From Solicoccozyma terricola (taxonomy: Eukaryota > Basidiomycota > Tremellomycetes > Filobasidiales > Piskurozymaceae), in assembly GCA_001600875.1 (NCBI GenBank), contig BCLD01000001.1, positions 1,538,915 to 1,602,914 on the forward strand: a DNA stretch of 64,000 nt, written 5' to 3'. This document shows positions 1-11,781 of the stretch, piece after piece. Made by a program: the position numbers and the translations under genes. The notes beneath the pieces were generated by a model, which saw only the letters and a list, made by a program, of their open reading frames with translations, was not told the origin of the DNA and ran no database searches. The first letter of the stretch is position 1. Each line of letters begins with the position of its first letter.

Positions 1-354
1 AAAGAACTGCCTGAATGCACCGAATTGGGTCCTGTTGGGTTACCATTCATGTGACTGCCGTAGACGCTTCCGAATGGCTGTTGAGGATTGGCAGCATCCC
101 CAACCGCGGAGGGTGAATGGGATGGACCAGAGCGTTGTGTTTGGAGGAAGGGAAGCGGGTGGAAAACCTGAGGCGAAGACATGACTGGAGTGTGATCTGC
201 GAATTGGAGCAAGGAGGAACGAGTAAGGAACACAGACCCGGGGAGAAGGGGGGGGGGGGGTGTTGGGGCAGTGAAGCTGCATGAGCGACTTACCGTGAGT
301 GGCAGCGACGATTGATTGTGACGACTGATAGCTGTCCTTAAAGCAATCAAGCAA
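1..354 (-). CDS. 5' end of an unidentified protein, runs off the left edge
   Basis: Partial gene on the minus strand. Two joined exons read openly: 354-294 and 196 to the window edge, split by an intron with a GTAAGT donor and TTCGCAG acceptor. The ATG at 354 is in frame through the splice with a second ATG at 182 (MSSPQVFHPLPF), so either may be the start; if 182 is used, the first exon is 5' leader. The visible residues are rich in Ser, Pro, Gln, Asn and Gly, as in the disordered N-termini of fungal transcription factors and signalling proteins, but no domain is visible and no function can be assigned. The intron carries a 13-nt run that is C on the sense strand. Seen: open frame and splice sites. 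Inferred: coding status. Confidence 0.5.
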
Positions 355-3300
355 TCCGTCGACTGATGGTCAGTTCTTCTTGTGCCAATCGTTCAATGTA
401 ACTTTGAATGGAAATTCAAAAAGAGTGAAGACAAAGATCCTCATCCCTTCCCCAACACGACTATCCGACCGGGCTTTATACCTCGATCCACTCTTGACAA
501 GTTTCTGGCTCGGCGTATGATTCACCCCTCTCACCCTCTCGAAGTGGCGATGATACTGTCCTTTCGCTCACCGGAAGTAGCAAGTTACGAGCCAGTCGGA
601 CCACCTCGTCCATCCTTTTGTTTTTCGCACGACATCTAGTGGATCCCCATGACTTTCCACCGATGCGTGGTCAGATACACCTCATTGGTACACAAAGGTA
701 CCTAAGCAGGTTTCAAATCTTGCGGTGGATCTCAAAGCGACCAACCGCATCTGCACACATGCCAGGACCGGCGTTCAACCCGGGAATGACAGATCAGGAT
801 GACGGATCAAGGCTTGCGATCCGATAGCAAAGGAAGGTCCTTTCTTAAGCTACTCGTTCACTTCCTCTGCCAACGCGCGTAAGGATCTCAATCAGACATT
901 GCCCCTTCCCCCTTGAAACCAACCACTGTCGTCGTACTCTTCATCCGGTCGTCCGTCCATCCCTTTGCAACCATCACGCAAAATGATAACCCGCATCTGA
1001 ATCGCCACCCAACAAAACCCCAAAAAGACCGCCTTTTTCTTGTCTTTTTCGGCAATCGGCACGATCGACGTAACGTTTGCTACCCGAGTCAAATTCAGGG
1101 CATAACCGTTCATCATCAATGCACAGAGAAAGGAGCTCAAACGCTTCATCCAATCCACTTTCGAACTTCCCTCTCCCAGTCGTCCGACCTACAAGGGACG
1201 GACTTTGACTCAACAGCTACCGCCCCTTTCTTCCCCAACTCTCCCTTTCAACAACAACCGGAGTAATCCCCCCTTCTAATCATCGTCTCACCCGGGTATC
1301 TTTCCCCGTCTCAAGTCTAGGATAACGAATCATGACACTCCCCACTCACCTTTCCACGAATTTCCTAAACCACTAGGGAACGGCGAAAGGTACGAGTATG
1401 GGTGGCGAAAGTGGCGAAGAACGGATTTTTAGCCCGGCGGGTCGGGGAGGTGGTGTTGGTGGTGGTCGTGTTTCAATAAATGAATTTCACAACGTACGAA
1501 CGAGCTGATGGGGAGGTAATGAGATCAAATCCCCGACGGTAGAGATCGATGATACTACGTAACAGGTAGAAAATCAATCAACTAACTCACATTTATAGCC
1601 CTTTTTTTTTAATTGAACAAATCACAAAGCTAGGTTCTATCTCCCCAACGCAGTCATAGCACGCACGCTACAAGTGATAGCCAAAGGACAGTTGGATGAA
1701 ACAACGATTATCGTGCATATTTTCCAGTTTGGGAGCAAAAGTGAGATACCAAAGGGATGGGTATGTGCGAGATGAGATGGAAAGTGGGTTGGTTGAGAGA
1801 CTGAGTAACGTAGACGGTGGACAGAGGATGATGCTCACCGAGTGAATTGAAGAAGTGGTGTCTTTGGTTCTATTCTTAAGGAGTGAATCCATAGGCGTGT
1901 TGCAAAGATTCGGTATCAGTATCTGTTATCCCTCTTAACAGACCACTATCCCAGATAACAATCAACGGAGCCAACTCTCAAAGGTGTTTGTTTCGACGGA
2001 TCTCTTTTCGCTAGAGCAATGATATACCTGAGACGATCAGAGACGATGAAGAACCGACCAATCTTTCCATATCCACACAGCTCCATCATCGCCAAGGTCG
2101 TGCCTACGTAACCTTGGAACCAGAAACTCACAAAAATGATTCCAAACTACGTGTTTGCACCCCGGGCCAAAGACAACGGGGGGGTCCTTGCTGAAATGAA
2201 GAATTCCTGGAGAAGTGGGTCAACCAACGCTTGTCCTCGAAAAATCCGCAACATATCGACTCACACTACTTTGATAGAGGTTGAGCCTGATGATCCTGAT
2301 GATCCTTTCGTTGGAATAGATTGGGGAAACAGTTGAAACGGCCAACCAAGCAGCTTGCAGCCGTCCTTTGACGGGTTTGATGGGAAAGGGATAGGAGATT
2401 CCAGAAGAGGACGGTTTTGGGAGTGGGAGTCGGTCGCCAGATGACGGACGAGGTGATGACTAGTGACGACAACGTTGGGTTTGAGATGAGGGATATGATA
2501 ATCCTGAAGCTCGAGCTCTTGATGGATTACCGACGTTTCAACTGATATGAGACACCCTTTGGACGATCCGATCCTCTTATCGATGTGTTCGAATTGATTC
2601 GCGAATGTAATGGAATGAAGGTAGACAGGGGAGTGCCAATCCTCAAACCCATCCTTTATGAAGTTATCCCTCGAGAGAAAAGGGAATGGAGTGTGCTCTC
2701 CCTCGTTGTTCCCCCCACTTTCCCCACCCGAAAACAGGTTGTTAGGACTCGAAAGAGAGGGCAGGGGGATCAAGGTTGTGTTCTCCATCAGAAACACGTT
2801 GTTCGAAGCCACATATGACCCTTTTAACATGACATGAAGAGATCAAGACGGGTCGGTCACACACCTCGCCCCCCCTCCCCCTCTGCACCCCGTTCGGAAT
2901 GTGGGACAAGGGCATGTTCCTTTGAACCTCCCCTCTCCCCTAACGACAACAACAACACAGTGAACCTCGTGTCCCGTTGAGACCTCGTGTCCGATTCTCA
3001 ACCTGCTCGTCACCACCCGGCATTGCACTGGAGGACGAAAGACATCGGATGATGGGAGCGACTCGTCTTTGGATTACAGATTACAAATGGGGGGGACCGA
3101 TATTGGTCTATTGGAAAATGTGACAACGATCATACATGTCATCCGAACACGTCTTTCAGAACAAGCCGTTTAAGACCCAAATCAGTTACTTCTACAGTTC
3201 TGTTTCTACATCCCCGTCGACTTGTGGGTTTCCTTCTTGATGGTGTCGTCTGTTTGCATGGAAGTTGCAAAAGGACAAAACTGTCGCTGCGAGTGCTAGT

Positions 3301-4774
3301 TCCTGCTGTCAAGACCTACTTCATCGAGGAGACGGTTCGACCGCTAAGCAACCCGCAGACTGCTTGTAATGTTAAGAATCCCCGCCCGATAAACGTTCCC
3401 TTCCTCCTCCAGAGGATATCTCGCAGGTAGTCGTAGTGGTAACACCAGCTTCGATGCTTGAGACGAGGTCCTTGTACTGCGATTTGCTCGACAGGGGAAT
3501 CCGGCCATGGTGAACCTCCCGGATCCCTCACCAGGAACTAACTCGCAGTTCTCCCCCAAATTTCTCTCCTTCTCTCTTGTAATCCCAACCTGAATCCCTT
3601 CTTTCCCGATTCCCTCTTCTCAACCCGAGTTGTCACCACCACCACCACCACCACCGCTGCTGCTGCTGCTGCTAAACGCATGACATCGTTCAACCTCGGC
3701 ATTCCACCATTTCCACATGGCTTCGCTAGCTCTGATCCGAGTAACTGATGGTTCTTCAAGCGTTTCTAAAGTTCTAGTGAAGCGGCGGATCTTCAGCGTT
3801 CGAGATGCATATTGAGAAGAAGAAAAATAAAACAGAAAACCCGGCAGGGAATGTGAAATGAACCCCGATGAAGGTATACCATATTCAGCGTTTTTTCCCC
3901 TTCTCACACCGACCAATCATTCATAAAATGATTACTGTCTCTCACATACCTGATATTCAATTGCACTATGATCCCTTGGTGTTAATTTCGGATGTCTGAA
4001 ATTATATCGAAGATGAAGGAGGAAATCCGCTTGTGCTTCCTATAGAGATCAATCCCAATAATCGAGGGGGAAAAAACATTGCAACGTCAGTTTTTTTTTC
4101 TTTTGCAGGGTTGGTAATATGAATAAAAATGCGGATTGAGTGGATTGAGATGCATACGGTGGGTTTTGACATGACATTTTTTAGTCCACTGAGTGCAACG
4201 ACAGCGAAAAAGAACCCCGTTGGAAAAACGGAGGTAGATGGAACAAGGAGAAGATCATGAGATCGATTGATTCCAAGCGTTCATAAACCTCACCCACACC
4301 AACGCACGGCTCACCGTTTATACAACGCGAGAACCTCTTTCTGCAATCCGGAGCGCGGTCTAGGAGGCATCATGAAAGGGTTGGTAGCAGCTCAAATTGG
4401 ACAAAACGTCGATGATGAGAGAATATCATTCAACCTAGTGAGATTTCGATCGGATGAGATCGAATATTACGTCAGCCGAAATCTCAGTGGCCCGGGTTTG
4501 GGGGAGGGGGTGGGACCCCATCCCCCAATGTTCAACAACGACATCGCAAGCAAAGGGCAGTAGAGTTTTCATAATCCAAAAAAATCCACATGCCGTACAA
4601 GACAAAGACAAAGCCAACTAAAGCTCGTCTCTCTCCCTGGAAAGAAGAAACCCTTCCGACTTTCTCCATTTCCCTGTAAGGATATCCCCCCCCTACGTCT
4701 CCCCCTCGTGCTTCGATTGAGCTAACGAGGGTTTCTCGAAAGGACTCCTGTTTCCCTGTTACTCTTCTCTCCGC
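355..4774. other. 4.4-kb stretch without a convincing gene
   Basis: This is by far the longest gap in an otherwise dense window. Short ORFs exist on both strands, the longest being 189 codons on the minus strand (2830-2261), but none shows a recognisable domain or joins to neighbours by plausible splicing. A (CCA)n/(GCT)n stretch lies at about 3641-3674. The region separates the 5' end of the left-edge gene from the 3' end of RPL33, so it could hold a long promoter and leader, a non-coding RNA gene or a decayed gene. None of these can be shown from sequence alone. Confidence 0.4.
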
Positions 4775-5893
4775 TTAGATGGTGGATGGGAAGAGCATCT
4801 GTGAGGTGGTAACGGAGGTATAACAAAAGTCGTCAGTATGGTGAATCAAGTTGTTTGGGAAGATGAGACCGCGAAGGACGCACGATTCGGCAAGAAGCAC
4901 CGAAGCTGTGTGCTGGGAGGTTGTTCCTGAACTTTGACTTTACGACGCCAGAGTTACCGTGAGAGCGGGAGATTCGGCTGATGAAACAATTGTATCGTTA
5001 GGGGGACTTGTTATTCGGAGCTGGTATTCTGGACTGGTTCCACTCACCCCCACATGACGCGGTACTTGCTACCCTTGATCTCTCGCTTGGCCTTGTAGAC
5101 GTAAGCCACTCGCTGAATAGGAGGAAGATTAGACGTCGATGTTAGTGAATGGTCGTGTATTTTGAAACGCCCATCCGACTTGAGGTTCCACACATCTAGC
5201 ATGTTGGATCGAATAGCTGCTGCCAATGGCTGACATGGAACTTCCGATTGCAGAACGCCAACGATTCCGTGTCGACGACCACAGTGTCGAACATATTCGG
5301 GTATCCCGACTTGGGATGTCCCAATAGAATCTCCCGTTGGTTATGCGTGTTGCTCCACGTCCATCTGCCCCTCTTCATCCTTCTCTCCTCATCCTCGTAT
5401 CTCAATCCCATTCCTTCTACGATTCTTCCCTCCAAACCGATTCTACATTCCGTTCCATCAACTCACCTTACCGAGGTAGAACTGAGCTGCCTCCTTGGTG
5501 TCAACACCCTCGATCTGGATCAACGACTGGTTTGGTCGAGTGTTCCTCTTTCCTCGCTTGTGGGACATGATCCTAGCCTTGGTGTAGAGACTACATTTTG
5601 GTGTGAATGAGTTGAGGTTATTCCAAAAACACAGAAAGTTGCAATCGTTTGCAAGAGGAGGGTTATTGAATGCATTTGAATTTGCCATTGAGGTATGGTC
5701 CAGCGACGAGTTGAAGAGGACACGCAAGTAGATGGGAACAAGAGGAGCAAAATTCGTTAGAAACCAAAACATCCATCAATCATCCTAACATCCATTCCAT
5801 TCCAAGCTCACCGAGTCTGCAATAATGAATCAAGATCATCAGTGAACAATTCAATATGAACAGCGCATAACCATATCAACTCACGGAACCCAT
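4775..5893 (-). CDS. RPL33: 60S ribosomal protein eL33 (L35A family)
   Basis: Component of the large cytosolic ribosomal subunit. Six exons assemble cleanly: 5893-5885, 5816-5812, 5590-5467, 5112-5048, 4977-4884 and 4798-4775. The product begins [20 protein letters not shown] and contains the family signatures [30 protein letters not shown] (in two parts here), SHGNSGVV, and ends RIMLFPSTI, matching eL33 over its full length of about 107 residues. Exon 2 is only 5 nt (ACTCG) and is needed to make the Thr-Arg before LeuTyr. Introns 2 (221 nt) and 3 (354 nt) are unusually long for this window and could host a small RNA. The family identification is firm; exon 2 is inferred from frame and splice sites. 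Confidence 0.95.
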
Positions 5894-6570
5894 TGTTGCC
5901 TTGCTTCTACCCGTTACTTTTGGTCTTGATGGTGGTGGTGGATGGGGTCTTGACGGTGGATACGAGGGGTTGAGAGCGAGCGAGGTCGGGCGGCTGGATT
6001 AAGCGCGGCAGAGTGGGCTGCCGGATAAGCGCATGGAAGCGGTGCGCTTGGGGGATGACTTGAAATCCCTCTTCGGCTTTCCATCACTGATGACGCATCT
6101 TAACTCCGACGGTAGGGCTGTGTCTCACACGTCATTGAAGCCCACAACGCACTATCACGAAGGTTGAAAGTACCCCCTACCTTCTCTTTTTACGGTCCCT
6201 TCCTCCCTTCCCTTCTTTCTCAAGTATCACACCTCGATGCAGTCAACGGACTGCTCTCGCGATCCTTGTATCGATGACACGCCGGCGCAAGTCAGTGTGT
6301 CATCGCACGGGTCAATTCGGGAAACGGAGCGAGGTCAGAGAAGCGACGTTTCGACGTTGGGGAGATTCGCTGGTGGTTCAACGTCTTGGGTTGTCTGGGT
6401 GGGTAATTTAACACTGCGACTCGAGCTTGTTTGGATCATGTATATGGTGGTCTCGTATATACTATTCATACTTGGTTGTTTATGACTTTTACAATTCGTT
6501 TCCTCATCGTCCCTTTCCATGATCGCACTCACTGCCTGGAACAGGTGCTAGTGCTTTCCTAATACTACTG
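5894..6570. promoter_or_regulatory. RPL33 upstream region
   Basis: A 677-bp gap between the RPL33 start and the 3' end of the TAP hydrolase, both on the minus strand, so it should carry the RPL33 promoter and the hydrolase terminator. No gene was recognised. A pyrimidine-rich stretch lies on the plus strand at about 6175-6225; no ribosomal-protein-gene regulator site could be assigned with confidence. Confidence 0.35.
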
Positions 6571-9195
6571 TCACATCGAATCCAACTGAGAATCCATCAC
6601 CTTACCCATAATCTCGGCCAACACCTCCGCTTCCCCACTCCCAAACCTCGCTTCATCGTCCGAAGGGAAAAGCGTTTCATCAGCTTCACAAACAATCACA
6701 TCGTCGAACAAGGTGTTGTTGACAAAGTATGATTGTACCGTCTTAATGGTGCAGAGCTGGAGTGTTAGGGCAGGGCGTTCAATATTTCGTCAGATTTCAG
6801 TCGTCAGGGTTCGAACATCTTTCTACACTCACAGATGTGAATGCGATGGAACAGTGACCTGCGGTGTTTTGCACGATGAGACGAGAATCTTTGATTTGGT
6901 CGTGGATCCTCTGGGCATTGAAGAGTGGACAAATAGAGTCGTGCTGTGTGCAGAGGGTGCATCCAAGATAATCAGCCTAGGTTCGTGCGTTTGCTGCCTT
7001 CGATGGGGGTACTCACCTTGTTGCCGCTGAGATGGTAACGACATGGCTCTGTCAATGACGGCCAAAAAAGGCAGGACCTAGCCAGCAGGCCCATTCCCCA
7101 CACTCACATGATCAACATCGGATTGGAAAGCTTAGATTGTAATGGTCCTGCGAACTGTCCAGGACCCCCCAAAGCCACCAGATCAGACACCTCCCACATC
7201 CCACATCCCACATCCCACATCCCACATCCCACATCCCACATCCCACATCCCACATATCCAAATCCACCTTCATCCACTCACCCTCTCACCAGTCTCGCTA
7301 TCCCAATTCCAACAAACCTCCAACATCCCCGCAAAATGTCTTGTATGTTCTTTCACATCGTTGATAATCTGCTTGAGCATAGTTGGCACCCTATCCTCCT
7401 TGGATACAGGCCAAGGCAACTCGTCTGAACATCCAACACGAGCTCCAGCCCAACGAGTGTCGCTTTCTATCGTGTTGTTCAATTGGACAATAGCAGTTTG
7501 TAATTCGTAGATGGCGGTACCATTGCCGTGTATGGTTTCATACAGCTGCTGGGCGAGTATTGGCCAACTGCGGGGTTTGTACATGGACATCCGCATTTGG
7601 TCTGGAGGATGGGATGGGGTTTCACCCGTAGGAGGTGAGTGGCGACATTAAATCTCAGAATGGGGAAAGAGACGTACCAAGAACCTGTCCCCTGATGAGG
7701 AGTCCCGGCTGGGAGGTATTAATCACTGGTAATGGACGATTGTAAAGTGACTCTAGGAGATCGTCGACTCTTTGGCTGATTTCAGCTGCGGTCGTTTTCT
7801 TTGATGTAGCAAGCGCGCATCGACCCGGTCCAGCCTGTAGTTACCCCATCACGTCAGACAATCGGCATTGCTGAAGTGTCGATTCGATATCCCCTGCGGC
7901 ATACCTTAGCGCACTCATCCAAGAAAGTCTCCCACGAATCCTCAAAGCCGACCAAGTAAAACTCGGCAGTTGTAGCATAATGGGGCTGGTTATACCATGT
8001 TTCAACGGCCATCACAGCATCGATGATCACCTTTCCCATCCGGTTTGGGAACATGGCGGTGAGGTAGGTTCCAACGGTGGTGCCGTAACTGAATCCCCAG
8101 TAATTGATGGGGGCATCTGGGCCATCGAGGAGAGTGGAGAGATACCTGAAGAACCACAGTCGTCAACCGAGAGTAGGTTGCATCAGCATGTCCTGTAGTC
8201 ATCCACTTACTCGATGTCTCTCACAACATGCGCCGTACTCATATACGGTCCAGCTCCCTCTGGATCTTCACATAGTCCGCCAATCACCTCATCCTGAGCG
8301 TCAGATGCTGATAGCTGTTTCTCTAGTTCTGCGATAGCAACAGGGTCAGAGAGGTTGCCGTGTGGCCAGAACGCGCTGTACGGCTTGGCGCGGATAGCGT
8401 ATAGATCTTCTTGAGTTTGGTTGGTGAAGCATCTGGAAGAGAGGAACACGCATAAGATTGCCTTGCAGCTATGCTAACATGAATATACCCACCGGAACCT
8501 TGGCTTCGTCTTTCCAATACCGCGAGGATCGAAGCCGATCTGGCCATTGAGCAAGGTTGTCAGGGTCCCTGGGGATATCAATCAGTACGCTGGTTAGCAC
8601 TCACAATATCATGCTTGCCGCCTGTAAGTAGCTGCAGTTCAGGTCCAATACGAGAGATGAAGCTGAATCCGGAACCTCCAGGCCCACCCTAAACGGCATC
8701 GCAGAGAAACATCAGCCATATCCTACAAGCAGATTCACCAGAGCAGGAGACCTACGGGGTTGGTGAAGATACTGCCCTGTCTGTCTTTAGCGAGGGTGGG
8801 GTAGATGATCATTGCAATAGATGCGTTTCCCTTCTCCGGGTGATGGTAGTCAAGTGGGACACTGTATGGTTTGAGGATTGGGATGAGGACGACGACAACC
8901 TAGTTCGGCGGCAGGACTTTGATACTAACGAAACATCGGCACACTTGTACCCCTTGAGATCATCTCCACAGTTATACCAAGAAATCGGGCCGTCTTTAGG
9001 AACACCATCACCACTAACCCATCCAGTCGGTACAGATGTAGCAACAAAGCTAGAAGGCAGCGAGCCCCAAACCATGATACTGGCAATTACTCCTGCAAGA
9101 AGCCATCTTGAACGATTCGATCTAGGCGGCTTGCTGGGGACGTTGCCGTATGAGGAATCCGTTGGCAACATCGCAGCTTCCTTTCTGCTCAACAT
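6571..9195 (-). CDS. TAP-like alpha/beta hydrolase (peptidase S33 type), membrane anchored
   Basis: Serine hydrolase of the tripeptidyl-aminopeptidase family, probably extracellular or in the secretory pathway. The N-terminus has about 28 residues and then one hydrophobic segment (LLAGVIASIMVWGSL), read as a signal anchor. VPLDY, FTNPGGPGGSG (oxyanion region), GFDPRG and the nucleophile elbow GFSYGT follow. The TAP C-terminal domain supplies the acid in IIGNKHDSICPLFNAQR and the His in AGHCSIA, so the triad looks complete. Exons at the 3' end are 7147-7108, a 10-nt micro-exon 7026-7017, 6943-6833 and 6756-6571. The micro-exon is needed to make GlyAsnLys before HisAsp. The intron 7289-7148 carries a 7-bp minisatellite. 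The start at 9195 is preferred; in-frame ATGs also lie at 9276 and 9171. Its substrate is unknown. Confidence 0.88.
7193..7255. repeat. CCCACAT minisatellite, nine perfect copies
   Basis: Sixty-three bases consist of nine exact tandem copies of the 7-mer CCCACAT (plus strand). It lies within an intron (7289-7148) of the TAP-like hydrolase gene, downstream of the donor. There is no spacer, so it is not a CRISPR array. Copy number is likely to vary between strains. Confidence 0.97.
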
Positions 9196-9505
9196 TGTGC
9201 TGACTTCCAAGAATGTAGTATGACTGGCAACAGTGAAACACCAACACCTTGCACCTCGATAGGTGACCCGACCCACATGCGGGCTATCGATCGCTCGGCA
9301 TTGTCCGATCTAATCATTCCGGCGCGCATCAATCGCCGAAACGAATGCTCCGGATTGACATTCGGATTGTCGTTCGTCATGTATCGCTAAAGGCTATCTA
9401 TATATTACTCTCATCAGTCTAGGCTTGCATGTGTTTCCGCAAGTTGTCGTATTCTGGAAGACCAAAGGGCAGGGTCAAGGACGATCTCCTCGCCGCCGCC
9501 CCTCA
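9196..9505. promoter_or_regulatory. TAP hydrolase upstream region
   Basis: A 310-bp gap between the TAP hydrolase start and the 3' end of the chitinase gene. A TATATAG-like stretch lies near 9397-9405, roughly 200 bp upstream of the hydrolase ATG in the right orientation. Nothing else was recognised. Confidence 0.3.
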
Positions 9506-11623
9506 TTACTCACTGCTCTCCATATAGTCCAAGTCATTCTCCCTCCATTCCAGACCTCCCATTTGCTGAGCCACGAGCGGCACCAAGGCCTCATGACCTC
9601 TTGGTCCAGCACGCTGATCCAATGAAAGCTCCCAGAACATTGCACCCCCCAGGCCAGATTGGGCGATGTAACGCGCTTTGGCAGCGGCGATGCGGGCGGT
9701 GTCGTATGAGATGAGCTCGCGTTTGTTCCTGTGGGCCGACAGCGGATGTCTTAAGCTCATACATTGGGGACGGACGAGGTGGCTAGTACACTCACACATC
9801 GTAGGAATAAGATGTCCCATTCCGCTCGTCCTCGTGAACCTGAGCACCTTCGAGAGGTAACTGGCGGTAATCCCAAACCCCTCCACCGTCGGTTCCCGGA
9901 CCAACACCTGACATCATATTGCTAGTCAGCCGCCAGCTCAAGACCCGCACAGGAGGAAAAACGTCTTACCATTGAATGAATGGCCGATTCCATTAGTATT
10001 GCAGAACGCTCTTCCGTACGCAGGGATACCTTACCATTATGAAACACGTCAGCACGATTCATATGTTATACATGACTATGTCAACTCACCAATCACCATC
10101 TTACTAGGATGAAGACCCCTGGATCTGTAGAATTGAACAGCAGCATCGACTGAAGGAGCTCCGGGTGGTGCGTATAGAGGCGCTTGATGCCCTGCTACGG
10201 TATCCCACGAGCCGGCGAACTGGAACGAGTCCGATAGGAAACTCCCTTTAGTTAGATTTCGAAGGATTACATCAATTCGATCCTTACATCGTACGCCTAT
10301 CAACGTGTTATCGTCAGCACTGCTTTGACTGATAACTCAGTTCCATGACATACCATCAAATTCCAAAAGTCTAGATATTGATCCATCTCCGACACAAGCA
10401 ACTTTTGAGCGTGTTCTAATCCACAAGGCGCTGCAATCTACCAAGCTGAATCAGTCCAAACGTCTCGCCCTACATTCCCGACGCAAAACTGACTGTCAAC
10501 TGATATTGTCCAGGAGGTTTCCCTTTCCTCTGAGCAAGATTTGTCAATCCGTCTCTACATTCTCGAAGGAGGGAAACGAAAGCTTGAGCTTCTTCGTGAT
10601 TGGAAGGGTATTCCCAATCGATATCGAGGCTGTGGGTCATTGTCCGTCAATGAAATCGCCTTTACGAGTGGAGGATGGGGACTTACCCATCTAAACCAAC
10701 GTCTTCAACCATTTTGATGGAGCTAGAAACAAATTTAGAACGATGGCTTGGGTGGATGAGGTTCTTGAAGTTCTGCATACCACGTAAGAGGGGAACATGA
10801 GGACATGATGAGGAAGTACACAGTCTTTGCAGTACATGCCTCTTTGTAAGACCATCCGCCGATCGAGATGAGAACCTTGAGGTTCCTATGAGAGTTGGTC
10901 ATAAATGAGCCTTCGTTCAACTGATACGATCAGCTACCGCTCACCTGTTCCGCTGCTTTAATAAATAAAGCGCCTTGAAGTTCCCATATAGATTCGTTCC
11001 TTCTTCATTCCAGCTGTCGCCTTCATAATGGATCTATCTCTCTTATCCATCAACTGTCGGAAACAGCATCCAAGATACCACCAAACTCACTTCAACGTCA
11101 CTCCAGCTATCTGTCAAGACGACTTCTCCCGTCTCAGGTTTAATATTGGCGAATGCATAGTTGATATGGGTAAGGTGTTCAACAGGGATCATTTGAGGGA
11201 AGTATTTGCGACCATAGATACCCCTGGATGATAAGATACAGTGAGTTTCATGCAAATAAATTGTAATGGGGATGTACTCAACCAATTGGTCTGAAACGAA
11301 ACGCAACTGATCAGCGAAGCATCGATACCGCAGGAGAAGTTCACACTCACAAAGTATCCAACATTCCTCTTTCCACCTCCTGTTGGTGCTTGTATTGGCC
11401 CCGCATAATTTGAAGCCACCTCCTGTTGTTGCTGCTGCTGTGACTGCTGTGATTGCGGATGCCCTCCAAGATGACCCAGGAACTTTTTCATCGCCAATGA
11501 AACTGGTTGGGATTCAGTCGCGGAAAGATATAAAGCAGTGGCTATGAGGACGACTAGGACGGATACGAGGGACTTTGTGAGACGGGAAGATGGGGTGGAC
11601 GGCTGGACTGTCGGTATTGGCAT
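9506..11623 (-). CDS. GH18 chitinase, signal-anchored
   Basis: Endochitinase-type glycoside hydrolase that cleaves beta-1,4-GlcNAc chains, probably at the cell surface in wall remodelling. The N-terminus has a hydrophobic segment ([16 protein letters not shown]), then a Gln-rich stalk (CAG-type repeats near 11420-11450). The catalytic TIM barrel begins RNVGYFTNWGIYGR, continues with [20 protein letters not shown] and [12 protein letters not shown], and has the intact active-site motif [10 protein letters not shown] (about 10605-10690). LMAYDFAGSWD and [11 protein letters not shown] follow, and translation ends at the TAA at 9506. An 8-nt micro-exon (11290-11283, ACCAATTG) supplies Thr-Asn-Trp. 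The model is full length with no broken motif. Surface location is inferred from the anchor. Confidence 0.92.
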
Positions 11624-11781
11624 TGATCGACTTGTGAGGTTGACTTGGGACAGGCGTTTGATGCACGCACGAAGCGGTGCGCAAGCTGTGCGTCATCATG
11701 ACGAATCACAGTGCTAACATATTATGGCAGGCAATGTGTTTGTTGGATATTATATGCGTCGAGGACCTGAGTACATATCCA

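Noticed and set aside
2261..2830. 189-codon minus-strand ORF
   Set aside because: No recognisable domain, no convincing splice partner, and an ORF of this length can occur by chance in a gap this large. It is mentioned only within the gene-poor region.
7193..7255. CRISPR-like repeat
   Set aside because: Seven-base units with no spacers in a fungal intron; it is a minisatellite.
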